From assembly GCF_024580145.1 (NCBI RefSeq), contig NZ_JANINI010000016.1:1-62697 (forward strand): a DNA stretch of 62,697 bases. The letters are read 5' to 3'. This DNA is from Methyloversatilis sp. XJ19-49. Lineage in GTDB: Bacteria; Pseudomonadota; Gammaproteobacteria; Burkholderiales; Rhodocyclaceae. Under the pieces are notes generated by a model, which searched no databases, had not been told where the DNA came from, and worked only from the letters and a program-made list of their open reading frames with translations. Of this stretch, positions 17,847 to 26,833 are shown piece by piece. Both the position numbers and the translations under genes were made by a program. The first letter of the stretch is position 1, and every line of letters starts with the position of its first letter.

Positions 17847-18140
17847 CTATCCGGCTGCTAGTCGTTCACTTACCGACTTTAGCCAGTCCCGATATGTCAG
17901 CCCGTCAGCACCTACCTCGTAGTACGAGCCGAGTTTCAAGACCGCTGCGCGCAGATCCGCTTCGTTCTTGACTTCTTCCAGCAGTTGTCCGATCTCTTCT
18001 ATGACAACAAGTACCTCGTCTCTTGGCCATTCGCTCAAATACCTTTCAACGACAGCTATCGCCGATTCGTCATCGTAAAGCCAGTCTTGGTGAAAGTAGC
18101 CCGCTAGAAAATTCTTTAAATTTTCATATTCATTAATCAT
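17847..18140 (-). CDS. cdiI: CDI immunity protein (CdiI)
   Basis: 97 residues. The N-terminal motif NFLAGYFHQDWLYDDESA matches the GYFHQDW signature of a widespread CdiI family. The protein is acidic and helical, as expected for a toxin-binding antidote. ATG 18140 overlaps the cdiA stop by 8 nt; an in-frame ATG at 18164 would give a 32-nt overlap. This tight coupling makes it the cognate immunity of the RNase A-like toxin at the end of cdiA. It would bind and neutralise toxin delivered from sibling cells. Base composition drops in GC here compared with the operon's upstream genes, typical of exchangeable toxin/immunity cassettes. Confidence 0.85.
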   Translation of the reverse strand: MINEYENLKNFLAGYFHQDWLYDDESAIAVVERYLSEWPRDEVLVVIEEIGQLLEEVKNEADLRAAVLKLGSYYEVGADGLTYRDWLKSVSERLAAG

Positions 18141-21100
18141 CAATTGGATATCCCGTGTGGACACGGTAGCCGATAGGCATAGATGAATCGCGTCGGAGGA
18201 TTAGTCTCATCTGGCTCGTCTCTTTGGCTTGCGCCATACCGCGGTTAAGAGTGATACCTACCGCATTAGGCATCGTGTGTTCGATAACTAATTGGGACGT
18301 CGTGCCAGACAGCCATGCGTTGACTTCAGCTTGCCTCGCATCCAAAGCTCCGGAGACGCCCCGCTCTGCCGCAGCTCGATCAAAAAAGGATGACGAACCG
18401 GAGATGTTTGGTTCTTTAGCCAAGCGCTTCATCAGTGCTTCTTCCGACTTCCCTACATGTTTGAGTAGCAGGTGGCCGCCGGCATCTTCATGCGCTTGCA
18501 GTCCGCCACCGGGGACAATCCGGCTGAATGTAGCTTCACCAGTTGCCGCGTCGATTGCATTATCTACGCTCCCATCTGCCCACCGCAGCAGCTTCTGCCC
18601 CCCAACCTCGATCACCCGCGCGACGAACTGCCCTGCCTTCGTCATCAGCGCCGCGCCGACGACCAGATCCTCCGGCCCGGGCAACAGCAGCGATGCACCG
18701 GCTGACGACAGCACGACGACGTTTTCGATGTTCCGGGCGGTGATGGCGCCGACGTACTGGCTGCTGCCCTGCGGGGCGAAGGCGTAGGCCTCGGGGTCGG
18801 GTGCAAAGTCCTGGCGCACGATTTCGTCCGACAGCGGGCGCGCCATCAGGCGGTCGAACAGCGTCAGGTTGTGGGCAATCGCGTCTGCGTCCTGCTGCGC
18901 GCCGAGCCACGGGTTCTCGGGGTCGATGCCACCCGGACGCTGCGCCCCCATGCCAAGTGGCATGGCCTCGGTCATCAGGCGGTAGTAATCGGTACATGAG
19001 CCGGTCGTGTCGCAGGCTTCACGCGCGTCCATCAGCGCGCGCTTGTTCGCCTGCGACTTCTGACTGAACTCGGCGTCGACCGCGTTCAGGCACGCCGCGT
19101 CTCCGCCACATGCGTTCTTCGCATCGGCGTAGCGATCCTGTTCCTGATGCTTCAGGTAGTTGAACAGGGTGACGTTCTGCGCCGTCCATGCAGCCGTCAC
19201 CGGATCACCGCCGGCCAGTCCGGATGCCGTGCCGCCGACCAGCATCGAAAACGCGGTCAGCGCAATCTCCCGGTCAGGACCGCTCAGATCGAGGGCATCG
19301 TCGAGCGGCGCTTCCACAAGGGTGGCGGTGATCGCGCCGAGGGCGCCGGAGTAGGGATCGTCGCCGCGGGCGGCGGCGGTCAGTGCGCCGAGCACACCAT
19401 GCGCCAGCGTGTGGCCGAGACTGCCTTGCGGGCCGAAGTTGCCATCACCGATGCGGTTGGCACCCAGCGAGGACGCTTCGTTGATGACGGCATTGAACAG
19501 CGCGTTTTCGAAGCCGGCGCCGGTCAGTTCGCCGACTGCGCCGGTGGTCAGCGCACGGACGGACCACCGGCCGACGGCTGACTCGATGCGGATGTCCGCC
19601 CAGGCGCCGGCACCGGCTGTGACGGCGCCCGCCAGCCCGCTGGTCAGGGCCGCGTCGACATCGATGCGGCCGGTCGCAACGAACTGACCGATCGCGCTCG
19701 ACAGCGTCTGCGTAATGGCCGCGGTCCCGGCAACGTTGGCAAGACCGGGCGCCGCAGAGGCGGTGGCCGCCGACCACGCCGGACCGAAGTTGGTGGCCAG
19801 GCTGCCGATGAGATTCGACATCTGCGGGCCGATCAGCATGCTGGCGGTGAAGCTGGCCACGACGCCCACCAGATCGCCGAAGCTGCCACTTTTCCGGAAG
19901 CGGTAGCGCAGGTTGTCGCGCGCTTCTTCGTAGCGGTAGGCGTCACCCAGTTCCGCAGCAATCTGCGCCTTGAAGGCGCGACTCAGCGCGTCCGTGTGCG
20001 CCGCGTCTCCGCCCAGCACGCGGAATTCGCCGGACACCGAGCGCACCGATGAAACCTGCAGATTCCACACGGCAGCCTGCATGAAGCCGCCCGGCTGCAC
20101 GGTATCGCCCTCGATGGTCAGCGTACCGCCACTGACCTTGCGTTTCTCGTAGAAGTAGGCGGACCGCTTGCGGTTGAGCAATGTGTCGGCCGTGAGGGTC
20201 AGCGCACCATCGGACAGGACGAAGCCGGTGTTGTCGACGCGCTCGCCCGTGAGCTCGATCGCGACGCTGGCATCGAGCGCGCCGCCGGGCACGACGGTCA
20301 GTTGCGCCTGCCAGTCGGAAGGCAGATACACGATGGGGTGCAGTTGGCCGCCGCGAGCGGTGTACCAGAGCACGGGTGCCCCCAGCAGCGATTGCTGAGC
20401 CGCCGTCAGCTCGGTACCCATCGCAATGCCGTTTTCAATGGCAAACGCGGCGCCGTTGGCCGCCAGGATGGCGTGCTCCTGCTGTTGTGGCGACTGCCCG
20501 GTGAGCGCGTCCCATGACAGGCCGGGCAGTATCCAGCCGCGGCGGGTGGTCGCGAGGAAGGCGTTGCGCAAGGCCGCCGCCTCTTCTGCCGGCGTGAGTG
20601 CAAAGGGCAGCGTACTCGCCAGCCCGGGCGGAAGCAGGCGCATCAGCGCAGCACCGCTGTAGCGCTCCGCGATCAGGGTCGGCAGCAGTGAGCCGCCGTG
20701 AACACCGAAGCCGGCGACGTCGATCTGCGCAGGTGGGATGGTCGGCTCGGCAGTGCGATGGTAGAAGTCGGCGACGACGTCGAAGCCGTTGCGGATGTCT
20801 GCGGCCCGGACAACGATGCTCGCGGCGTGGATGTTGCCGGTATTGACGAAGGACGAGAGCGGGAGTGGCGTGTCGGTCAGACTGAGCACACCGGTCGACA
20901 GCATCCGGGCAAGCGCATCGGTAAGCGTGCCCGACGCACCTGGCGACATCGCAGGCGCCGGGCCATCGGGAGCCGGCGGAGTGGGGGTCGTTGAAGGCGG
21001 GTTGACCGGACCGCCATCCGACTCGAAGCGGCTGCCCGCCTGGATAATCCCGGGCAGCACGCCCAGTTCGAGCGCGCCGCTATCGGTACGCCGCCAGTCG

Positions 21101-23160
21101 ATATCGGCGACGCAGTCGCTGGTGCACGGCGTGCCGACGGACTGCGCGTCGACATCGATCAGGTAATAGGTCGCCGACCAGACGGCGCCATAGCGGTGAT
21201 CTTCATTCACGACATCCGGCGCGTCGATGCGGATGTCGCGGCCGGCGAGGATGGACGCACCGCGATTGTGAAAGAAGGTCGTCGCAGCGACCAGGTCCCG
21301 CCCGACCAGCATCAGCGCGCGTGACGACGGCACTTCGGTGGTTGTCGTGCACACGCCGTCGTACTCCGTGCGACAGCCTGGATAGTAGGGATAGTCGAAG
21401 GACGCCTGCCGGCTGCCGACTGCGGTTTCATTGCTGACGCCACGTGCGCCGATGAGCAGATCGCGGCCCGCATCGATGACCGACGGGTTGACGAAGTGGG
21501 CGTTCAACGCGATCACGAGGTCGTTTCCAGCGGTCAGCCGGTCGCGATTCACGTAGGGCCGCTGCGCCGCGCCGTCCGCCGGGGTGCCGGCGTCGGACAG
21601 CCAGGGACGATCGATCAGGTGCAGGTCGCGCGATGCGGTGAAATGCTGGCGGCGCGCACCGCCCAGCCATTGCGCGCCGTCGGCGGGGGTGTATATGAAC
21701 AGGTCGCGTCCTGCAGTCACATCGCCGGCGACGTCGCTGTCTTCGGGCGCGAGGACGTCGGGGTCGCCGCGCCGTGCCTGCGACAGGAAGACATCGCGTC
21801 CGGCCGACAGATGCCCGCTGTTGTCGGTCAGATTCAGATAGAGGTCGCTGCCGGCATGGACAACGCCCGAATTCGCCAGCGTGACTTCACCGACATGCGT
21901 GGCGCGTTCGGCATGGCTGCCCGGCAGACCTTCATCACCTGTTCGCACCTGCACGCCTCCGGACGCCGCATCGATCGATGCGCCCGCATGGATGACGCCG
22001 GTATTGAGCCCCGAGCCCGGCCCTGCAAAGGTCAGTGACACGCCTGCGTCGATAAGGCCGTCATTGTTGAAGGCGCTCCATCGGTCGGAGTTGTCGCCGA
22101 CGAATCCCAGGCCGATGTCGCGGTCCGCGGCTATGCGCCCGGAGTGCGCGAGCGTGATGCCGGTCGCGAGCAGCGTGACGTCGTGCCCGGCCACGAGCGC
22201 GCCCTGCAGCATCGATTCGAATGCACCGATGTTGTACAGCGCGATGTCGCGCCCGGCGGTGACGTCGCCGCTCAGCTCGACGTGCCCGCGCGTGGCGATC
22301 ACCACATCATCCAGTGCAATCAGCGGCGCGGTGCTGCGCACACCCAGTTCGCCACCGACCGCGACGAGCTGGATGCTCTCGGCGCTGACGCTCTGGCCGA
22401 TGTCGATCGAGAACGTCTCGAAATCCTCCGGAAGCTGTGCATCAGCATTGCCGAGGGCCAGCGTTCCGGCATCCACCCGGATGCGCCCGGCAATCACGTT
22501 GAACGTCGAGCCGGTCGCGATCGGGCCGGTGCTGCGCAGGGCGTGGGCGATCAGATCGAGCCGGGTCGCCAGAGCTGAAAGTCCGCTGGCGCCGATGTCG
22601 ATCCGCCCGCCGGACACGTCGAAGTGCAAGGCGTCGTTCAGTCGCTCGATGCGGCCGGTGCTGAGCTGGACGTGAGGCGTGTTGATGAAGCCGCATCCAT
22701 CACATGTGATGCCATTCGGGTTGGCGATGACCAGCCGTGCCGCCTGCCCTGCGATCTCCATGCTGCCCAGCAGCAGGCTGGGCTGGCTGCCGCTGACTTC
22801 GTTCAGGATGACGCGTGCCGCCGATCCGTTCAGCGCAGCGTTCGCCGGGAGACCTCCAGCCAGTGAGCTGCTCGCCGGGCGGGTCGAATTGTTGAACACG
22901 AGGCCGTGTCGCGACACATTGAAGGTCGTCCAGCGATTGTGCGAAATGCCTGCTGCGTCCGGCGCGGTGACGCCGACCACCGGTACACCGCCCACCCGGC
23001 TCACGACAGCCTGCTGACTCGCCGGAGCTGCCAGGTCGACGACAGCATCGGCACGGACGGGCGATGCATGGGCGAGCATCACCGTGAGCACGACGGCCGC
23101 AACGCGCCCCCTCAGCGGCCTGGCTGACGGCTGCAGCAGCGCTCTGAGCGCGGCGCGCAT
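18133..23160 (-). CDS. cdiA: CdiA-type contact-dependent toxin with RNase A-like C-terminus
   Basis: 1675 residues, compact for CdiA (often above 3000). A plain signal peptide is followed by the TPS domain, with NPNG at 147-150 and CDGCGF at 153-158. The centre is beta-helical with FHA-like repeats (GRDI/GHDV units). Residues from about 1120 form a DUF637-like pretoxin region with cysteine pairs (KNACGGDAACLN, REACDTTGSC). The last 125 residues match the bacterial CdiA RNase A domain: His1568 and Arg1579 (HVGKSEEALMKR), and Thr1669 and Tyr1671 (HTGYP), fitting the His/Arg/Thr/Tyr catalytic set known from Yersinia kristensenii. No VENN motif is seen. ATG 23160 is 12 nt after the isomerase stop. 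Confidence 0.88.
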   Translation of the reverse strand: MRAALRALLQPSARPLRGRVAAVVLTVMLAHASPVRADAVVDLAAPASQQAVVSRVGGVPVVGVTAPDAAGISHNRWTTFNVSRHGLVFNNSTRPASSSLAGGLPANAALNGSAARVILNEVSGSQPSLLLGSMEIAGQAARLVIANPNGITCDGCGFINTPHVQLSTGRIERLNDALHFDVSGGRIDIGASGLSALATRLDLIAHALRSTGPIATGSTFNVIAGRIRVDAGTLALGNADAQLPEDFETFSIDIGQSVSAESIQLVAVGGELGVRSTAPLIALDDVVIATRGHVELSGDVTAGRDIALYNIGAFESMLQGALVAGHDVTLLATGITLAHSGRIAADRDIGLGFVGDNSDRWSAFNNDGLIDAGVSLTFAGPGSGLNTGVIHAGASIDAASGGVQVRTGDEGLPGSHAERATHVGEVTLANSGVVHAGSDLYLNLTDNSGHLSAGRDVFLSQARRGDPDVLAPEDSDVAGDVTAGRDLFIYTPADGAQWLGGARRQHFTASRDLHLIDRPWLSDAGTPADGAAQRPYVNRDRLTAGNDLVIALNAHFVNPSVIDAGRDLLIGARGVSNETAVGSRQASFDYPYYPGCRTEYDGVCTTTTEVPSSRALMLVGRDLVAATTFFHNRGASILAGRDIRIDAPDVVNEDHRYGAVWSATYYLIDVDAQSVGTPCTSDCVADIDWRRTDSGALELGVLPGIIQAGSRFESDGGPVNPPSTTPTPPAPDGPAPAMSPGASGTLTDALARMLSTGVLSLTDTPLPLSSFVNTGNIHAASIVVRAADIRNGFDVVADFYHRTAEPTIPPAQIDVAGFGVHGGSLLPTLIAERYSGAALMRLLPPGLASTLPFALTPAEEAAALRNAFLATTRRGWILPGLSWDALTGQSPQQQEHAILAANGAAFAIENGIAMGTELTAAQQSLLGAPVLWYTARGGQLHPIVYLPSDWQAQLTVVPGGALDASVAIELTGERVDNTGFVLSDGALTLTADTLLNRKRSAYFYEKRKVSGGTLTIEGDTVQPGGFMQAAVWNLQVSSVRSVSGEFRVLGGDAAHTDALSRAFKAQIAAELGDAYRYEEARDNLRYRFRKSGSFGDLVGVVASFTASMLIGPQMSNLIGSLATNFGPAWSAATASAAPGLANVAGTAAITQTLSSAIGQFVATGRIDVDAALTSGLAGAVTAGAGAWADIRIESAVGRWSVRALTTGAVGELTGAGFENALFNAVINEASSLGANRIGDGNFGPQGSLGHTLAHGVLGALTAAARGDDPYSGALGAITATLVEAPLDDALDLSGPDREIALTAFSMLVGGTASGLAGGDPVTAAWTAQNVTLFNYLKHQEQDRYADAKNACGGDAACLNAVDAEFSQKSQANKRALMDAREACDTTGSCTDYYRLMTEAMPLGMGAQRPGGIDPENPWLGAQQDADAIAHNLTLFDRLMARPLSDEIVRQDFAPDPEAYAFAPQGSSQYVGAITARNIENVVVLSSAGASLLLPGPEDLVVGAALMTKAGQFVARVIEVGGQKLLRWADGSVDNAIDAATGEATFSRIVPGGGLQAHEDAGGHLLLKHVGKSEEALMKRLAKEPNISGSSSFFDRAAAERGVSGALDARQAEVNAWLSGTTSQLVIEHTMPNAVGITLNRGMAQAKETSQMRLILRRDSSMPIGYRVHTGYPIDD

Positions 23161-23172
23161 CCGAATCCGCCC

Positions 23173-23991
23173 TCAGTCGCTGACCGTGATGCGGGCGTGC
23201 CGCAACAGGTCGACGATCAGTACGCGCAACTGCGCCTCGCGCGCCTGAGCGGCCAGCAGACTGCGCAAGGTTTCGCGCATGTCTGCGTAGTCCGGCGTCA
23301 GCGTCGGGCGCACCGCATCGAGCCGGACGATGGCCCATCCATCCTCCGCCCTCAGCGGTGGGCTGACCTGCCCGGGCTGCATGCCGGCCAATGCCTGCGC
23401 AATGCCGGCGGGCACGCCGTTCGTGCGGCCATCCATCACCGGTTCGGGAAAGCTGTGCCAGCCCAGTTCGCCACCGTTCGCCGCCGATGCAAAGTGCGAA
23501 TGCGTGCGCGCCTCGCGCGCAAAATCGGCGCCCGCGGCGATACGGTCCGCCAACGCACGCAGCGCGGCGGCGTCAGCCATCCCGATCAGGCTGAAGCGGA
23601 ACTCGCGCTGCCCGAGGCGGGACACGATGTCGTCGTAACGCGCCCGAACCGTCTGTTCCGTGACCTCGACCACCGGCACACGGCGATTCACATAGGCCTC
23701 GATCAGCGCGTCGCGCGAGGCGTCATCGCACACTGCGGTCGCACCACACGCCCCGCTGGCGCGCACCTTCTGCCACAGCAATTCGCGTGCGATGAGGCGA
23801 TGGCGGACGGCATTCGCAGTTGTCGCATCGACCGCGGTGCGGGTCGACTGCAAGCGGGCGACGTCGCCATCCAATGCCGCGCGCGGGATTTCCACACCAT
23901 TGACCTGCGCAACCGCTCCGTCGGCCGAGGCGGTCTGCGTGACCGGGCAGACCAGCAATGCCGCCAGGCAGAGCCGCAGCAGGGCCTTCAT
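23173..23991 (-). CDS. PpiC/SurA-type peptidyl-prolyl isomerase inside the CDI operon
   Basis: 272 residues with a signal peptide (MKALLRLCLAALLVCP...ASA). An N-terminal SurA-like helical region precedes one parvulin domain (about 135-235) with the typical GGELGWHSFPEPVMDG turn and the C-terminal PPLRAEDGWAIVRLDAVRP. It has two Cys (ACGATAVC) that may form a periplasmic disulphide. ATG 23991 overlaps the cdiB stop by 4 nt and its own stop is 12 nt from cdiA. A dedicated periplasmic chaperone for the CdiA substrate is the natural reading: Bordetella Par27, of the same family, is known to assist FHA secretion. Isomerase activity itself is not assured. Confidence 0.86.
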   Translation of the reverse strand: MKALLRLCLAALLVCPVTQTASADGAVAQVNGVEIPRAALDGDVARLQSTRTAVDATTANAVRHRLIARELLWQKVRASGACGATAVCDDASRDALIEAYVNRRVPVVEVTEQTVRARYDDIVSRLGQREFRFSLIGMADAAALRALADRIAAGADFAREARTHSHFASAANGGELGWHSFPEPVMDGRTNGVPAGIAQALAGMQPGQVSPPLRAEDGWAIVRLDAVRPTLTPDYADMRETLRSLLAAQAREAQLRVLIVDLLRHARITVSD

Positions 23992-25613
23992 ATCTCGAAC
24001 GACACCGACAGATGCGCACGCCATCCGTGAGACGGCAGATCGACTTCGCGCGCGATGGGCACGCTGACGACGCCTTCCCACAGCACACCTCTGCCTGCGC
24101 CGCGGGCACCGAGACCCGCACTGGCCAGCGTCTTGCGTCGCCCCTCGGACAGACGCGCGGCGCCATGATCGACATGCAGGAAGAGCACGACCGGATGGCC
24201 CGCAGGCCTGAATGCATGCGGCAGCCGAAGTTCGGAGCGCAGCACGTGACCGGTATCGCCCGACACCGACACCTCGCGGAAACCCCTGACATTGGCAAAG
24301 CCACCGAGATGAATCTGTTCGCCGCCGATCAGGCTTTCGCCGGCGCGCTGCGCCGTCAGTTGGGCCGCGTACTCGACCTCATCCGACGCACTGCGGACGA
24401 CGGCGCCCGCGGCGATCGCCCACTTGAGGAACTGGCGGTGCGTGTCGCCGCGCGACAGATCAGGGCGGTCACGCGTTGCACCGAACAGTGACAGCCCGGC
24501 CGATAGCGATGGCTCGATGAACAGTTGCCAGCGCTCGCCGCGCCGGATGTGCATCCAGGCGGCACGGCCGACCGTGCTGTGGTCGGTCTGCAGCGTAACC
24601 GACTCGATGTCGCGCGCCAGCCGCGACCGGATCAGCGACAGATCGACGACGCTGCGCCCGCCGGCTGACGACGACAGGACACGACTCCAGCCCAGTACCG
24701 CGCTCGCCGACCGGCTGGTGACCTCCAGCCCCGCGATGTCGAACGACGCGCGGGACCCGGAAACGGTCACCGACCACAGGTTGTAGCCATCGGGGATGGA
24801 CAGCGACGCCAGCAGTGCATCACTGCCGGTGCTGTGCAGCAGTGCGAACTGCAGGTCGTCCAGCCAGCCCAGTGCATTGGCGACACGCGCCGTGACCCGC
24901 AGACGCTGATCGCCGGTACCCGATGCACCCTGATTGTCGAACCCCACGGTCATCGACCATGCGCGATCTTCATTGAGCACGACATCGAGCAGGCTCGTGC
25001 CGGCCGTGTTGCCCGGCAATACGCGGACCTGGGCCTGATACATGCGCAGCCGGTTGATCTGCTGCACACCTTGTTCGAGCGCCGGCAGAGACAACGCCTC
25101 GCCGACGGCGAACGGGAAGGCCCGCGCCAGAGCGGCGGCATCGATGCCCGGTGCACGCAGCGATTCGATGCGCCCGGGCACTAGCTCGATGACCAGTTCG
25201 CCTGCCTGCGCGTCTAGCGACAGCAGCCGCGCACGACTGGTGATCCAGCCTGCCTCGACCAGTTGCGCATCGAGTTGGCGCAGCAGCAGTTCGAGTCGCA
25301 GGCGGCCGAGCGGCAGATCCAGAAACGGTGCCAGGACGGTTTTGACCGATGCGTCCGGAAGCAGTCCGGCTGTGTCGACGCGGGCACTGCCGAAGCGCGT
25401 GGTCGCGCCGGATTCATGTATGTCCGCCGGATGGCTGTTCAGCGCAGGCTGCGACTGCGCCGGCCCCAGCGTGGGCGCCCGCTGCCAGCGTGCATCGCGC
25501 TCCGATGCGCGTCTTTCGTCGATCAACCGGTCAGACGGTTCCGGCGACGCGGCAAGCCCGAACGGCAGGCTGACCAACCACACGACAGCACAGAGACGAC
25601 AGAAGGAGTGCAT
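23988..25613 (-). CDS. cdiB: CdiB/TpsB outer-membrane transporter
   Basis: 541 residues from ATG 25613. An in-frame ATG at 25643 lies at the predicted promoter's -10 (25642-25647), upstream of any transcript start, so it is unlikely. A signal peptide ends near GLAA. Two POTRA domains (about 75-210; SRARLLSLDAQAGELVIELVPG) precede the Omp85-type barrel, which carries the loop-6 signature NVRGF and ends ...HLSVSFEI. It exports the CdiA protein encoded two genes downstream. The stop overlaps the isomerase start by 4 nt. The barrel ends in Ile rather than the more usual Phe, although SVSF is adjacent. Confidence 0.88.
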   Translation of the reverse strand: MHSFCRLCAVVWLVSLPFGLAASPEPSDRLIDERRASERDARWQRAPTLGPAQSQPALNSHPADIHESGATTRFGSARVDTAGLLPDASVKTVLAPFLDLPLGRLRLELLLRQLDAQLVEAGWITSRARLLSLDAQAGELVIELVPGRIESLRAPGIDAAALARAFPFAVGEALSLPALEQGVQQINRLRMYQAQVRVLPGNTAGTSLLDVVLNEDRAWSMTVGFDNQGASGTGDQRLRVTARVANALGWLDDLQFALLHSTGSDALLASLSIPDGYNLWSVTVSGSRASFDIAGLEVTSRSASAVLGWSRVLSSSAGGRSVVDLSLIRSRLARDIESVTLQTDHSTVGRAAWMHIRRGERWQLFIEPSLSAGLSLFGATRDRPDLSRGDTHRQFLKWAIAAGAVVRSASDEVEYAAQLTAQRAGESLIGGEQIHLGGFANVRGFREVSVSGDTGHVLRSELRLPHAFRPAGHPVVLFLHVDHGAARLSEGRRKTLASAGLGARGAGRGVLWEGVVSVPIAREVDLPSHGWRAHLSVSFEI

Positions 25614-25641
25614 CGGCAACGCCCCATAGAATCCTAATGTC

Positions 25642-25669
25642 ATATTACATAAGAATCACATGGAGTCAA
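25642..25669 (-). promoter_or_regulatory. Sigma-70-like promoter of the CDI operon
   Basis: On the minus strand, TTGACT (25669-25664) and TAATAT (25647-25642) are separated by 16 nt, matching 5/6 and 4/6 of the consensus. A transcript start near 25635 would leave a leader of about 22 nt before ATG 25613. The local A/T-rich stretch stands out in this GC-rich DNA. Confidence 0.6.
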
Positions 25670-25806
25670 AACCATCCTGTTCAACGGTCGGCGGCCGCGA
25701 GGTCGGTGGCCGCGCCGCCCCCGCGGCCATGTAACTGCAGTCACAGACCGCGTCCAGTCTGCGGCGCAAGATGAAGTCACCTTTTCAACCCACAGGGAGC
25801 TTCATC

Positions 25807-26004
25807 ATGAAATCCAACGTCGGCGGCATCGACAAGATCGCACGCATCGTCATCGGTCTGGCGCTGATCGCGCTGGCCGCAACCGGCACCGTCGGGGTGT
25901 GGGGCTATATCGGCATCGTGCCGGTGCTCACGGGTCTGTTCAATTTCTGCCCGCTCTACCCGCTGCTCGGCATCAACACCTGCGGCGTGAAGAAGTCGGC
26001 CTGA
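25807..26004 (+). CDS. DUF2892 small membrane protein
   Basis: 65 residues with the DUF2892 layout: a short basic N-terminus (MKSNVGGIDKIARIV) and two hydrophobic helices (IGLALIALAATGTVG, then YIGIVPVLTGLFNF), ending CPLYPLLGINTCG. The domain is found alone or fused to rhodanese (YgaP) in inner membranes; its function is unclear. ATG 25807 has an AGGGAG site (25795-25800). An in-frame ATG at 25771 would add 12 polar residues that are unlike the family. It stands alone between the CDI operon (divergent) and rsmA (convergent, 5 nt between stops). Confidence 0.88.
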   Translation: MKSNVGGIDKIARIVIGLALIALAATGTVGVWGYIGIVPVLTGLFNFCPLYPLLGINTCGVKKSA

Positions 26005-26009
26005 AGGGA

Positions 26010-26831
26010 TCAGGCGCGGGCGGGTGCGCCTGCGCCGTCAGCGGCGGCGTGATCGGTGACGTGATTCGCGATGCGCACGTAGTCGGCGACACCGAGGGTT
26101 TCGCCGCGCCGTGAGGCGTCGATGCCCAGGGCGTCCCAGTCGTCCTGGGTCAGCCACTCGCGCAGCGTGTTGCGCAGCGTCTTGCGGCGCTGGCCGAAGG
26201 CGGCCTTGACGATGTCGGACATCAGCTGCGGATCGCGTGCGGTCAGCTGTTCGACCGGGCGCGGCCGCAGGTGCACGATGGCCGACATCACCTTGGGCAT
26301 GGGCCGGAACGCGCCGGGCGGTACGTCGAACACGTGCGCGCACTCGAAGCGGTACTGCAGCATGACCGACAGGCGGCCGAACGCTTCGGTGTCGGGTGCG
26401 GCAACGATGCGGTCCACCACTTCCTTCTGCAGCATGAAGGTGAGGTCGGTCACGCAGGTGGCGTGATCGGCGAGGTGGAACAGCAGCGGGCTCGAAATGT
26501 TGTACGGCAGGTTGCCGACGACGCGCAGCGCCGACCCGAGTTCGACGCTCAGGGCGCCGAAGTCGAACTTGAGCGCGTCCTGCTCATGGATCACCAGCCG
26601 GTCGGCCAGATCGCCTTCGCGCAGCCGTGCCGCCAGATCGCGGTCGATTTCAATCACGTGCAGGCGGTCGAGCCGTGCGGCCAGCGGGCGCGTCATCGCG
26701 CCCAGACCGGGGCCGATCTCGACCATGGCCTGGGCCGGCTTCGGGTCGATGGCGGCGACGATGTTGCGGATGATGTTGCCGTCGACCAGGAAATTCTGAC
26801 CGAAGCGTTTGCGGGCGCGGTGTTCTTCCAT
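26010..26831 (-). CDS. rsmA: 16S rRNA dimethyladenosine transferase
   Basis: 273 residues, the full length of KsgA/RsmA, which dimethylates two adjacent adenosines near the 3' end of 16S rRNA with S-adenosylmethionine. Motifs: KRFGQNFLVD at the start, the SAM loop EIGPGLGAMTRPL, EIDRDL, and the catalytic VGNLPYNISSPLL (NLPY). It is the last gene of lptD-surA-pdxA-rsmA; its start lies 2 nt past the pdxA stop, so translation is probably coupled. ATG 26831 places the conserved N-terminus immediately after the start. Confidence 0.96.
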   Translation of the reverse strand: MEEHRARKRFGQNFLVDGNIIRNIVAAIDPKPAQAMVEIGPGLGAMTRPLAARLDRLHVIEIDRDLAARLREGDLADRLVIHEQDALKFDFGALSVELGSALRVVGNLPYNISSPLLFHLADHATCVTDLTFMLQKEVVDRIVAAPDTEAFGRLSVMLQYRFECAHVFDVPPGAFRPMPKVMSAIVHLRPRPVEQLTARDPQLMSDIVKAAFGQRRKTLRNTLREWLTQDDWDALGIDASRRGETLGVADYVRIANHVTDHAAADGAGAPARA

Positions 26832-26833
26832 GA

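Noticed and set aside
18600-20000. VENN motif marking the CdiA pretoxin boundary
   Set aside because: Only a degenerate IENV (in ARNIENVVV) is present; the boundary is inferred from the cysteine-rich segment and the RNase A domain instead.
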